DNA from: Aestuariibaculum sp. M13
GTDB lineage: Bacteria; Bacteroidota; Bacteroidia; Flavobacteriales; Flavobacteriaceae
Reading direction: 5' to 3'
NCBI RefSeq assembly: GCF_024723255.1
Contig: NZ_JANIAC010000001.1
Span: 759,548 to 823,547 of the forward strand
Length of the DNA: 64,000 nucleotides
Part shown: one piece after another, positions 27,019 to 35,295 of the stretch
Layout: the number at the start of each line of letters is the position of its first letter
How positions within the stretch are numbered: position 1 is the stretch's first letter
Program-made: the position numbers and the translations under genes
The notes under the pieces: generated by a model
The model's input: only the letters and a program-made list of their open reading frames with translations
Database searches by the model: none
Told to the model about the DNA's origin: nothing

Positions 27019-30000
27019 TTATTGAAATTCGAAGGATTCAATTCGAAGTCCTTTCATATTGTCTGATTCTAACTGAATTTTATAGGTTCCAGCATTAATA
27101 TACCCGCCCGATGTGGTGTTTAAAACCTTCCACTTATCGTTTCTAACAGGAAATTCGATATCGTCATTTCGCAATAAAATACCGTTAGCATCTTCAATTT
27201 TTAACCGCACTTTTAATGGTCCGTCGGTCATATTCATATACCTGAAACGCATCAAATAAATATTGGCAACGCCCGGCGTGACTGTAAAAGTAATACTGTT
27301 TTTTGTGTTTTCGGTAAACTCTACATAATCACTTTTCTTAAAGAAGGCTTTTTTAACGCCCGACCCTGTAGTTTGAGCATCGCTTTCGGCTTCCAGCTTT
27401 ACAATTACTCGGTCGTCTTTCTCTTCCATGGAGTAAGTTGGCACAACGGCTATGGTTGCTATTCCTTCTTCGGAACTAAAGGCTATATTTTCACCTTTCT
27501 TAGCTACTCGCTTATAAACGATGAAAGTTTGATTTAAACTATTTTCAGCAGATTCTTCCATCGCTTCATAGCCTTCTAATTGTTTTATTTCTGAATTTAC
27601 AAACGCGTAAATCGTGGCATCGGTCTTCAAGGTAAAATGTCCTGAAACGGTTTTATTTGCTTCTGAAATCGGGAATTTTAAATAATCGGCCCCATAAACT
27701 TCGGAAGGCAATTTGGTAAAACTAATCTTTGAATTTACAAACTGTTTATCGGTGATATTTAACCAGGTTGATACTATCACTTCGGCATTCGTTGAAAGAT
27801 TTAAAATATTCTTATCGGAAGGGTTTGCCGGATTTACATTATAGTCTTTTGAAGCAATAGCAATTGCCGAAATTACCGCCTCACCGGAAGCGACATTCGG
27901 GAATAAAATGATTAATTTTCCATTGTCACTTTTTGCTGAATATACTTTTTTCAAAGCCGCATCATGACCAACAGTTTTCCAGATATCTAAATTCTTTTCA
28001 ACAATATTATTGTTAATTGCGATATCAAAAACACGCCAATCTTCGCAATCCATACCGCCTCCAGTACCGTACCAAGCCTCATTAAAATACAATTCTACCT
28101 GATAATCACCATCTGGAACAGGAAATTCGTATTGTAACTTATCGGAACCGTATCTAAAATCCTGAAACAACTTCCAGTCTTGCGTTCCTGCTATAGGGTC
28201 GTAAGTGGTACGCTGACTCGCATAATACGCCGGAAGGTTTTCAAAAGTATCGGTCCATGATAACGAGCCCCATGAATTTTCATTAGTTTTATGCACATCG
28301 GCTAGCCAGGTATTTCCGAAAGTATCGATATAATCTGACCCACCGCTATTCACGCGATATAAGTAATTAAAACCTTCGGCTGGTTTTAAAATATCGTTTG
28401 TTTCGCTCACCAAGGCATCAAAATGTGGTGCTTCTGGTAAATTATTCAATACGATATAATCTTTAGCTACAGGTTTTCCATCAACATAACCAATCGCGTA
28501 AAGTACATTATATTTCACATCGACATTATTAAACTGAAAATGTTTACCTAATCCCGGATTTTTCAATTTTCCTAATGATGCTTCATTAACATCGTTAAAC
28601 AATTCAACTTCATCACAATTGGAATAAATATCGATACCATTTTTCGTTCCGGCATCATTCCAACGGGTCGGCCACGAATGAGACACAATGTACACCATCG
28701 GTTCTTTTTTATTCGACACATAATTGGCGCGGTACATATAAAATGCATCTAAAGGTTCACCCCATATCGTGAAAATACCTTTGTAATTTACCGGCCCTAC
28801 TTTATCAATGTCGCGGTAACCTTCGCCATTTTGCGAACGCCCCGGGTTTTCGTGAGAATATAATAACCAATGGTATTGCCCTACGATTTTATCGCTTACC
28901 GATTCGGCTTCAGCAACCTTAATTTCCATTAATTGTGAAAAACGATTTTCGCTAAGCTCTCCTTTTTGGTCGAATTCCCCTTCAGTATGTAAATCGGCCG
29001 AACGCCATGCGCCATATTCACCGTTTAGTAAATGTTCGGTCATTTCTTCGCCGTAATTATAAGGATCGCCGCCGTAGGTTCCCGACCAGTTTTGAATAAC
29101 GTTCCAGTCACTACCTTCCCCTCCGTTACAGGTCGTTACTAAACGCTGCGTTGCAGTTGGGTCTAATTCCCGGATTATTTGCGTACATTCTACTGCAAAA
29201 TCCTTCGGAATGGTGCTTTCGTTTTGTAAGCCCCACATAACAACCGACGGATTGTTTCGACGTTCTTTAATCCATTCCTTCAATAAGGTTTTAAAATTGG
29301 CTTTAAACTCAGGGGTATCATACCAGATATGCGCTGAAAATTGACTCCAGAATAAAATACCATCTTCGTCTAAATGCTGCTGATATCTTAAATTATGTGG
29401 CTGGTGACCTTCACGGAAGGCATTATAACCAGCGGATTTAATTTGACCAATTCTGGCTTTTACATCTTTATCTGAAAACGAATGACTTCTGCCAATAAGG
29501 TGCTCGTATTCACAAGTACCGTTAATAAAAATTGGTTCATCATTTAAAAAGAAGCGATTATCTTCACCTTCACGATTAATTGGCCAACTTACCCAACGAA
29601 TTCCATAAGGTGTGGTTAATGCATCTTTTAAATCGCCATTTTCGTAAACTTTAGTTACCAGTTGATACAAATACGGATCTTCAGGCGACCATAATTTAGG
29701 ATTTGAAAATTCCGGTAATATTTGTTTGATTTCCTTTAAACCGGAAACATTTTCAACATCAGTTTTCACTGAAACAACCTGTTTTCCGTTAGTATCTAAC
29801 AATATATTTTCAACAGTGATTTTCTTTGCTGAATCGCTATAATTTTTAACCTCAGTAGTGGTATGAAGCAGCGCGTTTTCTTTATTAGTTGATGCATCAT
29901 TCCACACATGAACTCCGAAAGGTTCAATACGTAATTTATCGGTAACAACTAAAGATACCGGTCTAAAGATTCCCATAGGCTGAGAGCCTTCCGAGAATCC

Positions 30001-30531
30001 CCATTCACCAGAACAACCACCGCATACCCAAGGTAAATCGGCGATAAATGCCGGATGTGCCGCTTTCACTACAATGTTGTTTTCAGTATTAAAATCAACC
30101 ACATCGGTAATATCTAAAGTAAATGTGGTTCTTCCGCCTTTGTGAGCGCCCACTTCTTTGCCATTTACCCAAACGGTCCCATAAGAACCGACACCTTCAA
30201 AAAACAAAAAGTGTTGCTTGCCTTGGTCTTCTGCGTTCAATTTTAAAGTCCTATGATACCAGGCAGTGCCGTGTAAATTACCATGTTTCATACGACGAAA
30301 ACCATAATACTGATCCCAGTTGTGCGGCACAGAAACAGCTTTCCAATTGTCGTTAATATTTATGTTTTTAACAAAATCGGCTTCCGACTGATTCAAACTA
30401 TCTAAATGAATCGTGTACCAATTGTCATTTAAACTGATTTCTTTTCGAATAGCATCAACCTTCACATCTTTTCCACATGATATAAACATTAAAATGCTTG
30501 CTAAAACTATGTATTGTAACTTTTTCATCAA
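27019..30531 (-). CDS. Large multidomain GH2 lipoprotein with malectin-like and carbohydrate-binding C-terminal domains
   Basis: A 1170-residue protein with a lipobox ending at Cys19. The N-terminal jelly roll (about 45-210) has SVPHNWDQYYGFRR and GTAWYHRTL. The barrel (about 330-620) has the predicted acid/base Glu in VVMWGLQNEST near residue 440 and a likely nucleophile in LLNGEYGAWR near residue 510. A malectin-like region spans about 740-930, and the C-terminus (about 1040-1170) looks like a CBM6/CBM35-type sandwich. The two extra domains suggest binding to the polysaccharide. It starts the GH2-GH2-AraC run. Substrate within GH2 is not determined. Confidence 0.85.
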   Translation of the reverse strand: MMKKLQYIVLASILMFISCGKDVKVDAIRKEISLNDNWYTIHLDSLNQSEADFVKNININDNWKAVSVPHNWDQYYGFRRMKHGNLHGTAWYHRTLKLNAEDQGKQHFLFFEGVGSYGTVWVNGKEVGAHKGGRTTFTLDITDVVDFNTENNIVVKAAHPAFIADLPWVCGGCSGEWGFSEGSQPMGIFRPVSLVVTDKLRIEPFGVHVWNDASTNKENALLHTTTEVKNYSDSAKKITVENILLDTNGKQVVSVKTDVENVSGLKEIKQILPEFSNPKLWSPEDPYLYQLVTKVYENGDLKDALTTPYGIRWVSWPINREGEDNRFFLNDEPIFINGTCEYEHLIGRSHSFSDKDVKARIGQIKSAGYNAFREGHQPHNLRYQQHLDEDGILFWSQFSAHIWYDTPEFKANFKTLLKEWIKERRNNPSVVMWGLQNESTIPKDFAVECTQIIRELDPTATQRLVTTCNGGEGSDWNVIQNWSGTYGGDPYNYGEEMTEHLLNGEYGAWRSADLHTEGEFDQKGELSENRFSQLMEIKVAEAESVSDKIVGQYHWLLYSHENPGRSQNGEGYRDIDKVGPVNYKGIFTIWGEPLDAFYMYRANYVSNKKEPMVYIVSHSWPTRWNDAGTKNGIDIYSNCDEVELFNDVNEASLGKLKNPGLGKHFQFNNVDVKYNVLYAIGYVDGKPVAKDYIVLNNLPEAPHFDALVSETNDILKPAEGFNYLYRVNSGGSDYIDTFGNTWLADVHKTNENSWGSLSWTDTFENLPAYYASQRTTYDPIAGTQDWKLFQDFRYGSDKLQYEFPVPDGDYQVELYFNEAWYGTGGGMDCEDWRVFDIAINNNIVEKNLDIWKTVGHDAALKKVYSAKSDNGKLIILFPNVASGEAVISAIAIASKDYNVNPANPSDKNILNLSTNAEVIVSTWLNITDKQFVNSKISFTKLPSEVYGADYLKFPISEANKTVSGHFTLKTDATIYAFVNSEIKQLEGYEAMEESAENSLNQTFIVYKRVAKKGENIAFSSEEGIATIAVVPTYSMEEKDDRVIVKLEAESDAQTTGSGVKKAFFKKSDYVEFTENTKNSITFTVTPGVANIYLMRFRYMNMTDGPLKVRLKIEDANGILLRNDDIEFPVRNDKWKVLNTTSGGYINAGTYKIQLESDNMKGLRIESFEFQ

Positions 30532-30560
30532 ACAATGATTCTAATAAAATTCTAAATTTA

Positions 30561-30600
30561 GAGACTCTGAAACAAGTTCAGGATGACAAGACATGTCTTG
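30561..30600. repeat. Short interspersed hairpin repeat with TGACA trailer
   Basis: CTGAA (30567-30571) and TTCAG (30577-30581) form a hairpin followed by GATGACA, matching the repeat type at 38111-38155 and 48279-48303. It is followed by a perfect 14-base palindrome CAAGACATGTCTTG (30587-30600), which ends exactly at the stop codon of the next gene. Confidence 0.5.
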
Positions 30601-33318
30601 TTAATAAAATAACCAATCTATGGCTTTACCTTCTTCCTTATTGGTAATGCCTGCATCGTGAATTACGATTTTTTCGTTTCCATCGATAAATCCTAAAATT
30701 AATACACGCCCTTTTCCCAACTTCAATTTATGTTCACCAGGGTCATAACGATAACTATAAATATTTACCGGATACAAACCTGAAACCAACATGGCATTGG
30801 CTATTTTAATATCGGCTTGACCCCGGTTGTTAGCTTGCGCATTGGTTTCTAAAGTTGGCGGTGCCAAAACAGTAAAACTGTTGGTACTGAAATACCCCAC
30901 CAAAATTTTAACAGCTTTGTCCGTTTTAAAATGTAAAACGCTGCCGTTTTCCTGTTGGTCTTTATCTGAAAATTGTACACCCGACAGATGTCTTAATTCT
31001 CTAGCAACCTCATCAATTTCAGCTTCATTATCGGTATAAACTTTTTGTCCTTTTTTTAATAAAAAACTGGTAGCGTCTTCATTTAGAATATCAACTTTAA
31101 CCGGCTCTAACGTCTTGAACGTTTTTATAATTTCTCCACCATTATCTGGTTTCAACATTTCAATATTATGCTTAAATACCTCGAGCTCTTTTTGAAAATG
31201 TGGCAACAACTCTTCCCATGTTTTATTTTTGCCATCGTTACCTCTAATAGGAATTCGGCGTAGCTCGGTTTGCATGCTATTAGCGTATAAATATGTATCT
31301 TTTGTTCGGTTGACCAACTCCTGATAATAAGCAACACTTTTTTCTAAATGTGGCAAGGCCTGGTCTAAATCTTCAATAGTATTGGAATAACTATAACGCA
31401 ATATCAACAGGGCTGCTTTTACCTTTTCGGAAAAGAAATTTGCAAACAAGTTGTAGCAATACATATCATTTTTTAAACGGTTGAACTCCGTAACATCTTT
31501 AGTAACATGAGGTGTTGCAGCATCAATAGCCTCAACCGCCGCTTTACCGTGATTAACAATCTCGTTGATGATTTGAAGCGGTGTTTCTCCAATATGAGGT
31601 TCGCCTTCCCATTCCTTTTTAGCATATTCCAGAAGAATTTCACCTTCGGGACCACAAGATTCGTAAAATCCAGGATACACACGATATTTATATGGATTTA
31701 CTAACTGACTTGCGAACATGCCCAATAATAAGGTTTGTCGGTTACCTTCGGTAATTCCAAATCGGCGTAAGGTTTTAGGAGCAATTTCGCCAACTTCTTC
31801 GTAAGCCTTCAAAATCCCTGCTCCTGAACCTACACCATATTTATGACTTAACTGATCTTGCCAAAAACCGATTTCTTCGGTTCTATCACGTTGACTATTC
31901 CAGGCATAGCGCGCCCAGGCTTTATACCAAATCCAGTCGCGTTCCATTTCCAGTAAACGCGGTTCAGTATTATCAGGGGCATACGGCCAATCCCAATACG
32001 AGGTCTGCGGAAATAAGTGCAGCGCATTAGCGCCATGAACATTGCGCATGGCTTTTACACTTTTCTGAATAAAGTCTGGCGAGCCATATCTAAAAGGTTC
32101 CAAATTTGCTAAAATATGTACGTTAGAAATATGCGTTGACCCCGCTTCGCTTAACTTTCTGTGTGTTTCTGCCCATGGACCTCGTGGTTCGTAAGTGGTT
32201 AACGATTCGCCGTTGTATTTATTCATAGTGTACAGGTTCTTATACAACGGTAAGGCTTTTTTCATCACTAAAGGCGCGTCGGTATCGTGACCACGAAGAA
32301 TGATGGGTGGCTCGTTAGTTTCGCCAATGGCCTGTAAACCGTCCTGAACTCCGGGAATAATCACTTTAGTAAACCATTCCACATCGTCATCTATAATATT
32401 CATAGCTTCACCTAAAGTGGTTAACAAACCAACGTTCGGGTATTTTTCAATAAAAGCCGCAATCGATTTTCTGGTATAATCGGCTAAAAGCGGAGTGATA
32501 GGTCGAGAACGTTCCTGAGTTTTTATTCCGTAATGTTCAGCAAATGGTTTTGATACCAGAACATTATAAAACATTTGAATGACCCAAATGCCACGCTTAT
32601 TGGCTTCTTCGGTAACGAATTTGAAAATCTCCTCGTTCTTTTTAAAATCTTCGTCACTAACCTCAACCGCAAACGGATAATCGTCTAACTTGACTAACGA
32701 CGCAAACGGATGGCCATTCCACAGATAAAGTGAATTAAAACGGTTATCGACCATCATGTCCAGATACTCAATCCAAAGGTCTTTATCGTAAAACCAAGGG
32801 AAATTTTCTGGTGTATAGGGGTATTCGTAAACTGTTCTTCCCGGTAAATATTCTGGTTTTTGAATGCCAATTACGGTACCTCGCAACACCATTTCCGGAG
32901 CATCTTTTTTATTAATACTATCTGGTAATACTTTGGTTTCTGAAATTCGATCTACCAAATCCAAAGTGCCGTATAAAACACCTGAAGCATCCGTACCTTC
33001 AATATAGGTTACCTGCCCAAAAGACGTGATTTGAAAACCTTCTTTTTCTGTAAGACCTGAATCATCTATATTTAAATCTGAAGTATTTAAGTTCCAGTTT
33101 TCACTTCCTTTTTCACCAATAATAATGGTTCTATCTGTACTATTTTCGGGTAATCTATCGGAAATGGTTACGTGGTAATTATTCTCCAGTAATACGCCTG
33201 AAAGCTTATCCATAGCGTAAGCCAATCTTGGCGAATCCAAATCGCCCACAATAACCACATGCTTGGTTTTAGCACAGGATACTACCAGAAAAAGAAAACA
33301 TAAACTTAAATACTTCAT
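30601..33318 (-). CDS. GH138-like alpha-galacturonidase-type glycoside hydrolase
   Basis: A 905-residue lipoprotein (lipobox Cys15). The order is a zincin-like alpha/beta domain as at the N-terminus of GH67/GH84 (about 18-130), a TIM barrel (about 145-480), a helical bundle (about 500-730) and a C-terminal beta-sandwich (about 740-905). This matches the four-domain plan of GH138/GH115. Two conserved-looking acids, Glu304 (TLGEAM) and Glu371 (NKYNGESL), are 67 residues apart. From memory the catalytic pair of a studied GH138 (Glu294, Glu361) has the same spacing. GH138 removes alpha-galacturonic acid from chain A of rhamnogalacturonan II. A GH115- or GH67-like glucuronidase remains possible. 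Confidence 0.6.
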   Translation of the reverse strand: MKYLSLCFLFLVVSCAKTKHVVIVGDLDSPRLAYAMDKLSGVLLENNYHVTISDRLPENSTDRTIIIGEKGSENWNLNTSDLNIDDSGLTEKEGFQITSFGQVTYIEGTDASGVLYGTLDLVDRISETKVLPDSINKKDAPEMVLRGTVIGIQKPEYLPGRTVYEYPYTPENFPWFYDKDLWIEYLDMMVDNRFNSLYLWNGHPFASLVKLDDYPFAVEVSDEDFKKNEEIFKFVTEEANKRGIWVIQMFYNVLVSKPFAEHYGIKTQERSRPITPLLADYTRKSIAAFIEKYPNVGLLTTLGEAMNIIDDDVEWFTKVIIPGVQDGLQAIGETNEPPIILRGHDTDAPLVMKKALPLYKNLYTMNKYNGESLTTYEPRGPWAETHRKLSEAGSTHISNVHILANLEPFRYGSPDFIQKSVKAMRNVHGANALHLFPQTSYWDWPYAPDNTEPRLLEMERDWIWYKAWARYAWNSQRDRTEEIGFWQDQLSHKYGVGSGAGILKAYEEVGEIAPKTLRRFGITEGNRQTLLLGMFASQLVNPYKYRVYPGFYESCGPEGEILLEYAKKEWEGEPHIGETPLQIINEIVNHGKAAVEAIDAATPHVTKDVTEFNRLKNDMYCYNLFANFFSEKVKAALLILRYSYSNTIEDLDQALPHLEKSVAYYQELVNRTKDTYLYANSMQTELRRIPIRGNDGKNKTWEELLPHFQKELEVFKHNIEMLKPDNGGEIIKTFKTLEPVKVDILNEDATSFLLKKGQKVYTDNEAEIDEVARELRHLSGVQFSDKDQQENGSVLHFKTDKAVKILVGYFSTNSFTVLAPPTLETNAQANNRGQADIKIANAMLVSGLYPVNIYSYRYDPGEHKLKLGKGRVLILGFIDGNEKIVIHDAGITNKEEGKAIDWLFY

Positions 33319-33326
33319 CTTATTTT

Positions 33327-35255
33327 TTATTCACCCTGAAACACTTTTTTAAGGTATGCGACATTCGCTCCGTAGTTTTTCACCACGTTATGAACATCGG
33401 TAGTATCGCGAGAACGCTCTACAATTAACCAACCTTTCCAATGCATGTTATCAAGCGTTTCTTTTATCTTCGGAAGATCGATTGCCGAGTCGTTTTCAAT
33501 CCAGTGCCCATCGGTATTCGAAGCATGAATTTCTCCAATATTATCGCGACCAAGCGTTTTTAATTCCTTTGAAATATCCCGTCCGTTTTTAATGGCATTA
33601 GCGAAATTGAAGGCAATTTTAATGTTTCTGTTACCAATTTCTTCTAACAATTTCTTTTCTTCTTCGGCTGATAACGATGTTTCAACAGCAATAATCCCGT
33701 TAATTTTATCGACCTGCTCACCTGCCCAACGTAAACGCTCGACAATAGCTGGACGCAATTCCGGATATTTTACCAAATCGCATTTCGTTCCTAACGGTAA
33801 ATAAGCCACTTGTACATCGAAGGTTTTCATCACTTCAATACAATCTGTCACCATTTTTTTATAAGTTGGACGCTCGGCAAACGATTGCCCGTAGAATCCA
33901 GACATGGCAATAGAACTGATACGTACACCAGTTTCAGCCATTTTTTCATTCCAAACCCTTACGCTTGCTGTATCGCCATTAACAAATTTGCTATCAAAAG
34001 TTTCACGGTCTCCTAAACCGCCCATATCCATTTCAACGGCATCAGCACCAATTTCTTTAGCACGTTCGAATTCGCCTAATTTCTGACGTTTTAAAATCAT
34101 CCAATCGCAAACGGCAATTTCGTAACGCTCCTTTGTTGGACCCGGCCAAACACCATCAACAATTGGAAAAGTTACCAACTTTGACGGATCGATTTTTACA
34201 TATTTAATTTTTTGACGTCTCCACGTATATACACAATGTAACATACCATCGGATCCCTCAATAATTGAAGGATACGAATACTGACTGATTTTAGAATCTT
34301 CTAAAACCAATGCCGCGTCCCAGTTTACACCATCTTTAGAAATGGCAATATTTAAAGGACTTCTATAACTTTTAAACATGTCTTTATTTGGCCAAACATG
34401 GTTATAAATTAATGCGTGCTCACCATTTTTCATAGTAACCGCATCGGTCCCTGAATTGTTATTTGGCATATTTAACAACTCTAAAGGCGACCAGGTTTGA
34501 CCGTTATCTTCAGACCAAGTTGTAAACAAATGACTGTTTTTCGTTCTTCCTATTTGCTGTAATTTTCCATTGTCATGAAATAAAATACTTGGCTGAATAG
34601 CGTTAATATCATTTGGACCTTTTGGCAAGGTATCCTGCATATTCCATGTTTTTCCGAAATCTGATGTTGATTCCATTCGTAAATGCCAACCACTGTCGCC
34701 TTCAATACTAGACGGCAATAACAAGTTACCGTTATCTAATAATTCTGGTTTGTTTTTAATTGGCCCTAAAAAACCTTCCGGCAATTTTTCGGCTTCAGAC
34801 CAAGTTTCACCACCATCTGATGAACGTTTTAACATACCCCACCACGTTGATGGATGCGGCCCGATTTTGTAAAATAACATTAAATCGCCATCAGGGATTT
34901 GATATAATACCGGGTTCCACGTTGGGTAACGTAAGGTATCGTTTTGTATGCCGTTTGCTACCTCAACACCTTCTGTCCACTTTCCGTTTTTGCGTTTGCT
35001 CACATAAATACAAACATCGGGGTTGCGTTCGTGTGTTCCGCCAAACCAAGATGCGACCAATTCTCCATTGGTATTTTCAACAATAGTTGCAGCATGTGCA
35101 GACAGGTATGGTGCTTTATCGTAAATAAACTCATCGACAACAATACCTTCACGCCAGGTTTTATCTTCTAAAGCTATTTTCTTTTCAACAGGTTGTTTAC
35201 AACTTCCTAAAAAAATGCTTCCTAAAAGCATCATAGCTATTTGAAACTTTTTCAT
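33327..35255 (-). CDS. Fusion lipoprotein: sialidase-like beta-propeller plus sugar isomerase-like TIM barrel
   Basis: A 642-residue lipoprotein (lipobox Cys19). Residues about 35-370 form a BNR/sialidase-type propeller with Asp-box motifs SSDGGETW, SDFGKTW, SEDNGQTW and AISKDGVNW. Residues about 380-640 read as an AP-endonuclease-2/sugar isomerase barrel: GADAVEMDMG, AVETSLS, IKIAFNFANA, EIHASNTDGHW and WLIVERSRD carry the usual Glu, Asn/Asp, His, Glu metal-site positions. An isomerase domain in an exported protein is unusual. One possibility is a periplasmic glycoside-cleaving or epimerizing domain like the exported relatives used in 3-keto-glycoside cleavage in Bacteroides. It lies 8 bases upstream of the GH138-like gene. 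Confidence 0.75.
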   Translation of the reverse strand: MKKFQIAMMLLGSIFLGSCKQPVEKKIALEDKTWREGIVVDEFIYDKAPYLSAHAATIVENTNGELVASWFGGTHERNPDVCIYVSKRKNGKWTEGVEVANGIQNDTLRYPTWNPVLYQIPDGDLMLFYKIGPHPSTWWGMLKRSSDGGETWSEAEKLPEGFLGPIKNKPELLDNGNLLLPSSIEGDSGWHLRMESTSDFGKTWNMQDTLPKGPNDINAIQPSILFHDNGKLQQIGRTKNSHLFTTWSEDNGQTWSPLELLNMPNNNSGTDAVTMKNGEHALIYNHVWPNKDMFKSYRSPLNIAISKDGVNWDAALVLEDSKISQYSYPSIIEGSDGMLHCVYTWRRQKIKYVKIDPSKLVTFPIVDGVWPGPTKERYEIAVCDWMILKRQKLGEFERAKEIGADAVEMDMGGLGDRETFDSKFVNGDTASVRVWNEKMAETGVRISSIAMSGFYGQSFAERPTYKKMVTDCIEVMKTFDVQVAYLPLGTKCDLVKYPELRPAIVERLRWAGEQVDKINGIIAVETSLSAEEEKKLLEEIGNRNIKIAFNFANAIKNGRDISKELKTLGRDNIGEIHASNTDGHWIENDSAIDLPKIKETLDNMHWKGWLIVERSRDTTDVHNVVKNYGANVAYLKKVFQGE

Positions 35256-35295
35256 TTTATCTCTTTTATCTATTATTCAATTGGTTTTCTCTTAT

